This document shows, piece by piece, positions 10,200-19,649 of a stretch of 21,671 nt of DNA (the stretch's first letter is position 1; every line of letters begins with the position of its first letter). The notes under the pieces were generated by a model. That model was not told where the DNA came from, ran no database searches, and worked only from the letters and a program-made list of their open reading frames with translations. Source of the DNA: Spirogloea muscicola. Lineage: Eukaryota > Streptophyta > Zygnematophyceae > Spirogloeales > Spirogloeaceae. Both the position numbers and the translations under genes were made by a program. The DNA lies in NCBI GenBank assembly GCA_009602725.1, contig WELB01000176.1, positions 158,768 through 180,438 on the forward strand, given 5' to 3'.

Positions 10200-12460
10200 T
10201 GGCCCCTTTGAGCTTTGTTCATCCCTTTCTTCTGGGCTGGCCTCTCACAGCCACCGCCCTCTCCTGGAAGCTCCTTCTCTCTGATATTGAGTCGCTGAGG
10301 GCTTCAACGCATTTCAACGCTTTTCTCTCGCATATTGAGCACCCAATGGCCACATTTTCAGTCGCTGTGTTGCTTCAACCCTTTTCAGGCCTCTGCGATT
10401 ATTCATTCTTTATCTGGGCTGGCCAGCCCCTGCCATCGCCCTCTACTGGAGGAGTCTCTCTCTATCTCTATGACCAGAGCCTTTTCAGCTTCTCACAGCC
10501 CTTGCCCCCACTGGGAGAGCCACTTCCTTTCTTTTCAGCTACATAGTCTCCCCGCAACAACTCTAGTCGTGGCGCTTGAGGATCAACAACTCAGGTCACA
10601 GGCTTGATGGTCTCATTCACGGGTGTTTCATGGGCATGCGTGCCTTTCTTTCTCTTTCTTCACTCGTCCACACCCCCGGTCGCGAGCAAGCTGCGGTCCG
10701 TCATGGCGGTCCACGGGCGTCGGCCAGTCGGGCGGGCCGCTGTTGCCCGCGGCGGTTGCCGTGAGCTCCCCGCCCCGACGACGTTGTCCCTCCTCCAGTT
10801 ATTTCGGGTTGCACCTTGCTGGCCAGAGGTTACTGAGCGCCCACTCCCAGGAGTCAGAGATTTAGTCAAGAAGTCAGTCAGTCAGTCAGATTAGTGTTCA
10901 TTCCTTTATCTGGGCTGGCCTCTCCCAGCCACCCGCCCTCTCCTGGAAGCAGAAGAAGAAGAAGCGTCATTCTCTGTGTTTAGTCTGCCCTCTTCTGCTT
11001 GTTTTTCTTAGCGCTCCCCTGGCTCCCTTCTCGTACTTTGTCCATTCTTTTTGGGCTGGCTGTTCCAGCCCCTATCCTCTTCTGACTATGGTGGAGTCTT
11101 TTGGGCTGGCCTCTCCTTCCATTGGTAGAGCTGTTTCCTCCGGCCCTCCCAGGTGGCGCCAAGCGATTCGCCCCGTCCGAGAGCGTCAGCGTCAGGGTGC
11201 CTCGCCCCGCGCGGCATCGTGGTCCTCGTCCCTCGACCTGCGGTTGCTAAGCGGTGACTTGATGGTTGCTTGTTTCCCCGTGTGCCCATTCGCTTTTTGA
11301 CTCTTCTGGACCTTGTCACTCTTTCGTGGGCTGGGCTGGCCCTTTGCAGCCCTTGCTCCCTGTGGAAGAGCCGCGAGTTACTTAGACTTAAAGTTGATCA
11401 CTCGCGGGTACTGAGCTTCCATCTTTGTAAGAGATGCTCCTCGCCTGCCATTCTCTTTTTGGGGCGGGCCTTTCACAGCCATCGCTACCTCACAACGCAA
11501 AGGAACGCGGTACGCAGCAACTGAAGGGGCAGCTAAGTCGCGCCCTTGGATGATTTTTGCAGCAGAAGAAGGATAATCTGCAGATGTTGGGGCCGCACAA
11601 GCGAAGCCCTCGAGAAGCTCCTTCACTTCCCCTGCTGCTTCCGGGTGCTAGTTGTTCCGACTTGCTGTTGGTGACTAGGGATTCATAAGCGGCCATCTAC
11701 TTTCCTGAGTTGATGTTTATTTGTTTGATAGTTGTCCACTCTTTTAGGGCTAGATTTCACAGCCATCGGGCCCCCTTGGAAGAGCTTCTTCTCTTTCCCT
11801 CCTGCATGTCATTCTGACTTGCATATGCTGACTCGGGGGTACTGAGTGACTCTTTGGAGTGCTCGCTGATTTGCGGACTGACATTGCGAACGAGTTTGTC
11901 CTCTTTTTTTGGGGCTTCCTTGCAAACATTGTCAACTCTTCAATTATTTTGGATTGGCCCTTCTCAGCCACCAGCTGTGTGGAAGTTCACCTCTCTCTTC
12001 CCTGCTGGGCTTCGCCCTTACCTCGTCGATTCTTGATTCTCTTTCTTTATAGGCTGGCCTCTACAGCAACCGTTCGTTGTAGACGAGTTGCTTCTCTACC
12101 TTGCTGCTAGTCATCCCGACTGGCGGCTTTTACTGGGGGTGACTGAGTAGCTAACCGTAGTAGTAAGACACTCGTAAGGCTGAGTGGCTTGCGCTGTCCT
12201 ATCGGAAGAACAGGGCTGCCAGATTGAGCGATGGCTGTGAGAGGCCACAGCCCAAAGGAATGGGCAAGGTCATATCGCTCACTCGCGGGTCCTGAGCTTC
12301 CCTCTGCATTGTCTCGTGTTTTGTAGTGTAGCTTTTTCGGCACCTCTTTCTTTCGGCTTTGGACATGGTCATTCTTTTTGGGCTGGCTCTGCCATCCCCT
12401 CTTCTCTATTGCCGAGCACTTTCTTTCAGGTTTTGTCTTTATCAGGGCTTCCATTCATGA
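10200..12460 (+). repeat. degenerate array of hairpin motif plus retroelement C-terminal tail
   Basis: Two motifs recur. Motif H, near GGGCTGGCCTYTCMCAGCC and often preceded by TTGTCCATTCTTT, occurs around 10238, 10418, 10912, 11055, 11103, 11325, 11462, 11748, 11955, 12050 and 12375. The second encodes a (S/L)DLxLxTRGY-stop tail: ends lie near 11260 (degenerate), 11412, 11686 (TRDS), 11843 and 12293 (TRGS). Neighbouring tail ends are about 150-157 nt apart, or roughly twice that (274-298). H typically sits 40-110 nt after a tail end. H can form a small stem (GGCTG with CAGCC). No intact ORF longer than the tails is convincing. Confidence 0.6.
10872..10889. repeat. (GTCA)n microsatellite
   Basis: Four GTCA units in a row within the repeat array. 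A short run of AGA units follows at about 10949-10963. Confidence 0.8.
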
Positions 12461-12489
12461 CCCTTTTGTCCGCCGTCATGGGCTGCCAT

Positions 12490-13105
12490 CAGCGGCCCAC
12501 CACCATTGCAGCAGCTATTTCAAGGGGGGTCCAGGTCTGTGCGGCACAGTCTCGGAACCCCGGCCGCTCTGCAGATAGCGAGCCTGCGGTCGCCGTGGAC
12601 TGATCGTGACGTGCCGAGACGCGAGAGGGCGACGGCCGCAGCGTTCGCGCCGCACGGCACTCGGAGTGGGCGGTGGGGGCCGGTACCGGCCGCGCCTCTG
12701 TTGCCGCCAGGTTCCAGCACGCTGGGCCAGGTGCCGGACGCCCCGCCAGCGCCAGGTGCTCAACTGTCGGCAGCTCTACGTCGAGAGCGCGCACGTGCAT
12801 CACGTGCGGAGGAGTGGATTGGTACACGGGCAGTTCTTGGCCAATGGGAAGGGGTTTCCGACGGCCCGCCGACCGCCCGCCGAGGGCCGGCAAGCGTGGG
12901 GCCCGCAGACGTCCGCAGCCGCACGCGCCGCAGCAGCTGAGAGCACCTGCGGTGGGCCCCGCCAGGTGCTGCCCCGGCCCGCAAAAGGACAAACGCGGAC
13001 GTCGGCCGGGGCCCCCGAAACGAGCCCCCCCCANTGGCCGCCACTGCTGCGCCCGCGACCCCGCTGAGCTTGCAGATGCGAGGCCGCTTCTCTGCTTTAC
13101 TGCAG
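12490..13105. other. GC-rich block with one unresolved base, probable 5' part of the WD40 gene
   Basis: GC content rises sharply relative to the repeat array to the left. Long open frames exist on both strands, but in GC-rich DNA this is expected, and none gives a recognisable domain; the peptides are Arg/Ala/Pro-rich. The following WD40 exon starts at 13106 in phase 1-2, so upstream coding exons must exist and could lie here. A single N sits at 13034 after a run of C, a sign of difficult sequencing that may hide a frame error. Confidence 0.4.
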
Positions 13106-14730
13106 ACTGCCAGCCCGTGCGCTCGCTCGCCTGGGCGCCGAACAACAGGTTACACTGCTGCAGCCTGAGTCCTAGCGTGTCATGCTATCGTTTGCGAGCC
13201 CAAGTCCTACTCGAGGTCCATTGACCGAGCCGGCGGCTGACCATGACATGAAGGACCAGCCAGCTTGCTGCGAGCTGGGCATGCGGTACTGATCCCGCCG
13301 TCGTGCCTCTGGCTGACAGCAACTTTGTGGCCGTCGCCGGCCACAATGGCCTTCTGCGCATCTTCGACCTGAGGCAAGCCTTGCCCCCCCTCAGCCGCTG
13401 CACGGCCAGCAAGAAGCTGGCTGGCGGCCCGCTGGCCTGCTCATGGCTTGTGAGTGCGGTGGCAGGGAGTTTTACCGGCCGGTGTGGCAGATCACCGTGT
13501 CCAGCTGCTGGATTCTCGCACTCGAGTGGATCGCCTATCCTCGGTGACACCTCCAGATAGCCGCTGCTATTGCTGCGGAGACCTGGCCTCTTTCTTGACT
13601 GGGAAGCAGATTTGTTCTTGTAGTGTCATTTGCCTTCTTAATTGCTTAATGAAAATCTGAGGTAGCAATCTATATTGAGCAATTAGCTTCGTCCATAACA
13701 TTATTTACAATTACTCGTTGGCTTGTTGCAGGTGCCTGATTGCAGGCCTGGAGGATGGCAAGGTGCGGACGCTGGCACTGGACCTCGCTGTTAGCTTTCT
13801 ACCAGCTTGCGAGTCACTGCCCACGACCGCTGCGGGCCACGCCTTCTCCTCGCACCCCTGCTTGCCTAGCGCCATCTGGGCGCTCGTTGTCTCCCGCCAG
13901 ACAGGTAACATAGAGGCACACCCCCGGTCGCCAGCCCAGAGGCATGCATACTGTATGCAGGCCTCTAAGGACACGTCCTTGGCACAAGCCGAGCTCACGC
14001 AACTCAGGCAGCACAACTGGTTCCTCAATGTTGAACTGAAGCCGAGCAGCAGAAGCTCCTACTTTGCTTGTGGCGGGAGAGAGTTACATCCCAGCCTGCA
14101 TGGAGCTGCCACCTGGCAGCTTGATTGCTTCCTCCAAGCGTTCTAGTGGCTGCCTTTGCGCATTACTGTTAATTACCAACAACAGCTGTATTTGCAATGC
14201 GGCAGGCCTGATTGCATATGGTGGCGCTGACGGAGCCGTGCAGTGCTTCCAGGTGATCCAGAGTGGAATGGCACAGAGCCTTCTCACCCCCCTGCAGTGT
14301 CTATCATTTCTTGTGAATCAAGCTGTATGTATTGTTAAGGACTGCTGAGTACTTGGTCAGCCTTTTGACAAGCGCGCCACTTCTGCTCTGGCATGTGCAG
14401 CTTACGGAGCGTGCCGTTTCAGGAAAATCCGCCTACCGGCACCGTGAGCCACACCATGCCATCGGCGGGTTCCAAGTCAATGTCGTGACCGAGTGTGCGC
14501 CAGATGCCTCAAGCACTGCTGCCACGAATGCAATTCGTGATCAGGTGCTTCACGTGCTGCCTCTCGCTTCAAGTAGCAGTCATGCTGGCCAGAAGGGGGT
14601 CCACACTTTGACGAAGAAGGGTGGCCGTAAGTCAAGCACCCCGCACAGTGATCCACCCGAAGCAGGCCAGATGGAGATAATGTTGAGGCTGGCAGCAGTG
14701 CACCACGTGTCATGGAACCCAAATGGCGAT
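13106..14730 (+). CDS. WD40-repeat protein resembling TFIIIC subunit GTF3C2, incomplete at both ends
   Basis: Likely exons: 13106-13148 (CQPVRSLAWAPNN), 13320-13449 (FVAVAGHNGLLRIFDLRQ), 13466-13543 (GVADHRVQLLDSRTR), 13732-13812 (CLIAGLEDGKVRTLALDL), 13870-13904 (AIWALVVSRQTG), 14206-14252 (LIAYGGADGAVQCFQ) and 14401 to about 14728 (PHHAIGGFQV, NAIRDQVLHVLPL, AVHHVSWNPNG). GH/DG turns followed by LRIFDLR or VQLLDSR are WD40 strand patterns. The late block (a basic PHxAxG segment, then RDQV, then AVHxVxWNPN) recalls TFIIIC B-box-binding subunit 2, which recruits RNA polymerase III; that assignment is from memory. The phase between 13543 and 13732 does not close, so an exon is missing. After WNPNG the reading runs into the next gene's proline codons, and the expected last repeat is absent. 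Confidence 0.6.
13450..13465 (+). other. candidate 16-nt intron or local frame error
   Basis: GTGAGTGCGGTGGCAG separates LACSWL from GVLPAGVADHRVQLLD. Removing it restores a continuous WD40 strand in phase 0; leaving it in gives a frameshifted tail. It starts with a strong donor (GTGAGT) and ends GGCAG. An alternative 37-nt intron (13454-13490) also restores the downstream frame but deletes the GVLPAGVA strand. Confidence 0.35.
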
Positions 14731-15012
14731 GACCACCTCCGCCGCCCCCATCGCCGCGACCTCCTCCGCCGCCACCCCGATCGCCGCCTCCCCCGCCACC
14801 GATCTCACCACCACCGCCTCTGCGACCGCCGCCACCGCCGCCTTCACCCCCGCCACGCTCGCCGCCACCTCCGAGCTCCTCGCCTCCTCCTACACTTTCT
14901 GTGCCGCCATCTTCCCTCATCAGGCAGTCACCTCCTCCTCCTAAGCTAAACCCGCCGCCCCCAAACCTGGCTTCCCCAGCCAAGGTGTCCACCCCTCCTG
15001 TTCTGCCTCCAG
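14731..15012 (+). repeat. CCN-rich, three-frame-open hinge sequence
   Basis: Dense CCG, CCA and CCT triplets encode Pro-rich, Arg/His-rich and Ala/Thr-rich peptides in the three plus frames, with a Gly-rich ORF on the minus strand (14477-15055). Only the Pro frame connects by splice phase to the beta-helix exon. That frame is blocked by TGA at 14730-14732, and no AG acceptor lies between there and about 14870. Confidence 0.7.
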
Positions 15013-17509
15013 GTACGGAGTGACTCCAATTTGGTACCTGAGCCGTAGATTGCATGGCACCTTGGGGCTCGCTGCACCCATATCAAATATCAACTCGCTG
15101 TTATGTCCTTATTAAGCCAGGTTTATCAAATAGAATAAGACACTGGCAAGTTGCCTGCCTCCTGAGGTTCAGCTAGCTGCGCTTCTTGTGCAAGCATTGT
15201 TGCTCATGTGCTTCTGGATGCAAGCCCACAAGAGTTCTCGAGGCTGACCCTGCAGCCGCCTGTCGCTCCTGGATTTGCAGGACCTTGCAGCGCAGCCCGC
15301 ATGACAATCAATGTGAAGACCGTTGCCGACATCCAGAGCCGGACCAGCATCTCCAACACCCAGACCGTGGTGCTCGTGCTGCAGAACGACCTCACTGTCC
15401 CCCGTCTTTTCACCTTTGGCGCGCCATACTCCTGCACCATCCTCCAGTCTGCGCCCGGCGCGGCGAGGAACTACAGGATCACCACGACGAGCGACACTGC
15501 AGCTGGGATCCTAGTCAGCCGCGTCAGCCACTTCCTTCTGCTTGGCGTCGACATCCATGCACCCATCGTGGAAGGCACGTCCCCGAGCACGTGCAGCTGG
15601 AAGGTTTATCAACACGTCCAAGCAGGCTACTGCCCTGCGCTGGTGGTTGCCGACAGCTCGTACGTGCAGGTCGCGAGGTGCACCATCGACGCCGCCATCC
15701 ACCTCTTCCGCTCCACGAACTCACTCATTGACCACAACGTAGTCTCCAGCCTCGACTTTGGGATCACGATTGGCGGAACTGGAGGAGGCAGTTTCACGAC
15801 GACCTCGATGAACCACGTCATCTCCAACAACGAGATCCGGGGTTACGTGGTGGGCGTGAACCTCGCCTACGGTACCGTGGGCGTCTCTGTGAACAATAAC
15901 TACATCTGGAACTTCATCTTCGCTGGTGTGTCGCTGGGCAGGGGCGTGCACAACGTCGGAGACGGTGAGTGCTCTGCTGCATTCTGCTCCACCGGCCCCA
16001 CTGTTAGTGGACATGGAGAGCTAGCGCCTCGTGGTCATGCCCTCGTCCCCCTGGTCTGACTTTCTGACATGAGGCCTCGCGCTTCTTTTCCAGCCATGTT
16101 CAACACCGTAGCAAACAACTACATTGAGGTCAGAAATGAGACGGCCATCATCCCTGATGGTGCTGGCATCTACACTGTGCTTCACTGGCTCAACCCAGGT
16201 GAGCAAGCAGTTCCCGGTACTCCTCAGTTGTCTTGGTGTGGGAAGGTGGCCCACCGGCCCTTCAAAACGGCAGAATTTGGGACAATGTTTGTCGATAGTC
16301 GAAGGGATTTGTCAGTCCCCTACAGCGTTAGCCAGACTATGCCACCATTGGAAGTCATCTCAAGATGTCTGAGCCAAACCGGTGCTACACTGCTGCAGGT
16401 AATAGCCTGAAGTGCAACTATGTGGTGGGCCCTGCACCCCATTGTCTCTACCTGGACTTTGCGAGCTCCGGCGTCCAGATTGAGGGCGCAGTGTGCTATC
16501 ACACTGGCAATGGCCTCAAAATCAACACTGGACATAACAACAACATCTTGGGCATGCTCATCGTTGAGCCTTACGGCCAACCTGGGTTCATCGCTCCCCA
16601 GCTCAACTGGAATTGCGTGACCGCCCCAGGCACCGACTGGGAACAGCAACGCAAGGCGCACTTCAGCAGCCCTGCCTTCAAAGCGGTGAGCAATGCACTG
16701 GACACCCTCAAGAAAGGCGTTCAATAATCGGCTGGTCGCTGTTATCAGAAATGACTGCATGGACTGGCCCAGGTCGTATTGCACCTGCTACCACCACTTT
16801 GAGGGCTTCACACAGCTGTGACGGCGCCATGCATCCTCCCTTTCCTCACTATTGACCTCTTGCACACAATAAAGCTGACACTGCTGAGCTCATGATTTGC
16901 AGGCTTACCCCTGGCTGTCAAATTTCTGCAAGATCACTGAGGTAAATGGCTTTAACTGCAACGCCCCAGGCGGCCTCACGGCAGAGCAGACAGGCAACTG
17001 CAGTGGCATGCCAACAGGAAACCTCTGGGAGGTAAGCTGGCAGCTGCCTTAAGCTATTTGCAGCGCAGCTTGCCTTGCCAGCAACTAATATCAAGCACTT
17101 ACATAAGCCTTGAACTCGCTTGCCCGTATCAACCGCAACGATTTAGAACTTTTACTACCCCTCCTCTAACTACATTACTCGTCATATTGCTGACACGCGC
17201 ATCTACCTGCGCTTCGTGCAGTCGGTTGTCGTGGCGGCCAAGAATAAACACAACCCCGAGCTTTATTTCGTCAACACCCTCCCGGCCCTTCCTTTCGTGA
17301 ATACGATCAAGTACGCTCGCTTCGACGGTGTGGATGCTCCCACTGTGGGCAAAAACAACAGCCTCGGCTTTAAAGATGCAGCCAATGGCGACTACGGCCT
17401 TACGCACAACTCTGCCATTTACCAAACTTTTTCCACATTCTTCTCCTGCCCTCGAGCTGCCGTTGGGCCTCAGCCGGTCGACCCCTCCTACTACTTTTCC
17501 AGACTCTGA
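14733..17509 (+). CDS. proline-rich hinge plus parallel beta-helix protein, 5' end missing or broken
   Basis: Exons: 14733-15012 (5' end artificial), 15281-15964, 16094-16198, 16399-16685, 16903-17031 and 17147-17509 (TGA). All internal phases agree. The first exon encodes a hydroxyproline-rich-type hinge (runs of P with S, R and L) that joins in phase 1 to GPCSAARMTINVKTVADIQ. The 15281 exon shows beta-helix periodicity (ALVVADSSYVQVARCTIDAA, NSLIDHNVVSSLDFGITIGG, NHVISNNEIRGYVVGVNLAY, NNNYIWNFIFAGVSLGRGVH), as in pectin-lyase-like folds. The later part is Cys- and Asn-bearing (NFCKITEVNGFNCNAPGG, NCSGMP). It is probably secreted or in the cell wall, but the signal peptide would lie upstream and is not seen. 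A reading continued past 16685 stops at 16727; joining to 16903 is preferred because AFKA-AYPWLSNFC continues the domain. Confidence 0.75.
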
Positions 17510-17720
17510 TTGCTGCAGCCTGCCCTACTTCCTCCGGCTGCCACAGTCAGCAGGAGCTTTTGCACACTGAGCTGCCGTTAGCGGACATTTCCCTTGGCAA
17601 CCGTGTGCTCGGATTTGACATTCTTTTGGCTGGAGACTGACGGAAGCATGTGTAGATTGATTAAGTGTATCACGTCTCTAAATGTCTGGGTTTAGGTTTT
17701 TGGGTAAGAGTTCAGGGTTG
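17510..17720. other. 3' flank of the beta-helix gene
   Basis: AT-richer than the coding exons and without an open frame of note on the plus strand. It probably contains the 3' untranslated region; the transcript may end near the TGTAA at 17769. Confidence 0.45.
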
Positions 17721-17727
17721 AGCATTC

Positions 17728-18420
17728 ATAGCTTCCTCTGTTGAAGAACATCCTGACTTTTGTTAGACTGTAAGACTGGGTAGATGTCAATCCTATGTAC
17801 AAAGTGGCCATCGACCATCGCCCAGAATTGATTACAGCAATAAGACAGTAGGAGCTGTGCATTCTTTTGGCCACTGTCTTTTCAGTAAACATCTCAATGC
17901 TGACACGCTTATAGCTGCTTACCGCTACTTATACACTCAATCATCTCGTGCGAGACAATTTTTGCTTGCTATGGACGTGCACACACCTTCCTTACAGTTT
18001 ACTTTGTCCGTAGGAATACATCTCTTCCTGCACATTGATCCGTCGGGCCCCAATATTCAATGCATGCCAGAATATGTCAAACAGGCTTTGACTGTTGAGA
18101 TAAGCAAATTTTGACGAAGTGAATGTAGGTGTGCAGTGCAACAATGACCATGGAGAAAAGACAGATGCATACTCAACTAGTATGACTTAGGTACCACAGG
18201 AGCCTCCTGTTGATTAGATTTGACTGCCAATGCGGCAGTTACTACCGAAAAGGGGATCAGCCTGCCAGCAATGTTCCCAAGCGGGTATGCACTGTTGACC
18301 ACCATACCATTACCACTGGCCTCCTCCATGGTAACTACAATCTGAATGGCATAATAGTGTCCTTTCATCTGAACCATTGAGCAACTTGAAGCATGCGATC
18401 AACCTCAACACGTAGAGCAG
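17728..18420 (-). pseudogene. protein-like segments on the minus strand, possible gene remnant
   Basis: Read right to left, three natural-looking peptides occur. The first is HYYAIQIVVTMEEASGNGMV then NSAYPLGNIAGRLIPF (about 18360-18240), followed by a possible GTAGTA donor. The second is SLFDIFWHALNIGARRINVQ then EEMYSYGQSKL-stop (about 18095-17995), with GTAAAC overlapping its end as a possible donor. The third is NQFWAMVDGHFVHRIDIYPV then LQSNKSQDVLQQRKL-stop (about 17833-17730). They lie in order on one strand but I cannot join them in phase, and no family is recognised. They may be exons of a small gene or pieces of a decayed one. Confidence 0.35.
17769..17773 (+). terminator. TGTAA polyadenylation-type signal
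   Basis: TGTAA is the usual chlorophyte polyadenylation signal. This one lies 260 nt after the beta-helix stop codon. A five-base motif occurs often by chance, so position is the only support. Confidence 0.35.
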
Positions 18421-18567
18421 ATGAACAAGGCGCCTGGGGTGGTTTAAGTGTCAAAAGGCCAGTGTCACGTTATAAGGAGAAGTGGTGTTGTCCCTACGTG
18501 GCAGCAGGCTGTGGAAGGCCAGCCCAACCATTTCATGAGTCAGAGTTCCCTCTTAAGTGTGTAGCTC

Positions 18568-18829
18568 TTGATTTGTTCACTCCTAGTGGATCGGCGGGCG
18601 GGTCAGCCAGGGGAGCTGCCGGGCTTTGTTGCTACCGGCTCGCTCGCGCAGGTCTTCCGCATGCGGCTGTCCGTCTCTCCCCAGCGCTTCCTGGCTCACG
18701 CAGTCCACTCGCGAGCAGGCCGCCCTATGGCTGCTTCTTTCTATGGCTGCTGCCTCTGGGTCTCGACGAAGTGCCTCGTTCCCAACTGCGAGTTACTCGG
18801 ACTTGCTGCTGCTCACTCGTGGGTACTGA
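18568..18829 (+). pseudogene. retroelement ORF 3' end, frameshifted copy
   Basis: FRMRLSVSPQRFLAHAVHSR (from about 18655) matches the YYRMRLSLSLQRSQAL block of the copies near 20-21 kb. In another frame SYSDLLLLTRGY ends at the stop 18827-18829. The frame change shows decay. The coding tail is followed by the conserved GAGCTTCCATCTGCGG-type sequence shared with the array at 11412 and 12293. Confidence 0.6.
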
Positions 18830-18894
18830 GCTTCCATCTGCGGTCGTGCAGTGTCTATCAGTGCGGTTTTTCTTGTTCGGCACCCTTTGGCTCT

Positions 18895-18968
18895 TCGGAC
18901 CTTGTCCATTCTTATTGGGCTGGCCTTTCCCAGCCCCTACCCTCTGTGGGCGAGCAATTCTCTTGTAA
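18895..18968 (+). repeat. hairpin motif H with TGTAA in the retroelement 3' flank
   Basis: TTGTCCATTCTTATTGGGCT then GGCCTTTCCCAGCCCC matches the array consensus and could fold as GGGCTGG/CCAGCCC around a short loop. TGTAA at 18964-18968 follows closely and could be the element's own polyadenylation signal. Confidence 0.6.
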
Positions 18969-19063
18969 GAATTTTCGTGTATTTGAAACAAACGAAGGCC
19001 AAATGGCCAAGTACAAAGGCAAGCACATCTAAGACCTACATAACCTACAGCAGAATGACCCGC

Positions 19064-19426
19064 TCAGTAACCGCGGGTCAAAACATAAAGGTCGCTAATC
19101 GATGCCTGAATACTAGATGTCAGATAAAAAGCCCTTCTGCCACCAACTAGAGCTCGCCCAGCCTTCTGGTGCAAGGCATTAGCCTGGGCACGCTGCAAAC
19201 AGGCCGAAACTCGTCGTCGCAAGAAAGACAGATATGCAGCTGGCAAGCACATCTCAGCCGGGAATACATCTGCACGTCGCGTGTAGCCTAGATTGGCAAT
19301 GTTGTGGAGGAGGGTGTGGAAACGCGGCCCCGGACAGCCGAAGGTGTCAACTGCAGCTGGCAGGAGCTGATCGCACCGGGGGTAGTCGGAGTAGTGCTGT
19401 AGCTTTCTCTGCTCTGCAATGCCCAC
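19064..19426 (-). CDS. retroelement ORF C-terminal fragment, 5'-truncated
   Basis: A 120-residue minus-strand frame holds the whole tail module in order: HYSDYPRCDQLLPAAVDTFG, then a Leu/His segment (FHTLLHNIANL), then SFLRRRVSACLQRAQANALH, then ISDLYVLTRGY-stop. It is a diverged relative of the 20-21 kb copies and the longest uninterrupted example of its own subtype. Nothing resembling a reverse transcriptase or endonuclease lies upstream, so it is a truncated copy and probably not expressed as a gene. The DYPRxD...P.A.D.(F/Y)G block is what I associate with the C-terminal part of algal non-LTR element ORFs, an inference from memory. Confidence 0.55.
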   Translation of the reverse strand: MGIAEQRKLQHYSDYPRCDQLLPAAVDTFGCPGPRFHTLLHNIANLGYTRRADVFPAEMCLPAAYLSFLRRRVSACLQRAQANALHQKAGRALVGGRRAFYLTSSIQASISDLYVLTRGY

Positions 19427-19549
19427 TGCATGGCCAGCGATTTGTGTCGATGCTGGACCTTCATACGCCTCCGTAACAACCCGTCGACCAGGGCCCGTGG
19501 TCCTCCACCAGGTTGCACGCCCACAATGTCAAGTGTGCGGCGATGATGA

Positions 19550-19605
19550 CGTCCCTGGGCTCTTGTGGGCCTCTCACAGCCACTGCCTCACATTGGACGA
19601 GTGAC
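19550..19605 (+). repeat. partial hairpin motif H
   Basis: GGGCCTCTCACAGCCACTGC (19567-19586) followed by CTCACATTGGACGAG resembles the array motif without its upstream TTGTCCATTC half. Confidence 0.45.
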
Positions 19606-19649
19606 GCTGCTACTTCGATCACCGGCGTGTGGCAAAAACAGATAAACTA

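Noticed and set aside
14477-15055. 192-codon Gly-rich minus-strand ORF
   Set aside because: It is the reverse complement of the proline codons of the hinge.
15208-15280. Start of the beta-helix gene at 15208
   Set aside because: The codon is GTG, not ATG, and a phase-compatible acceptor at 15280 links the beta-helix exon to the proline-rich exon.
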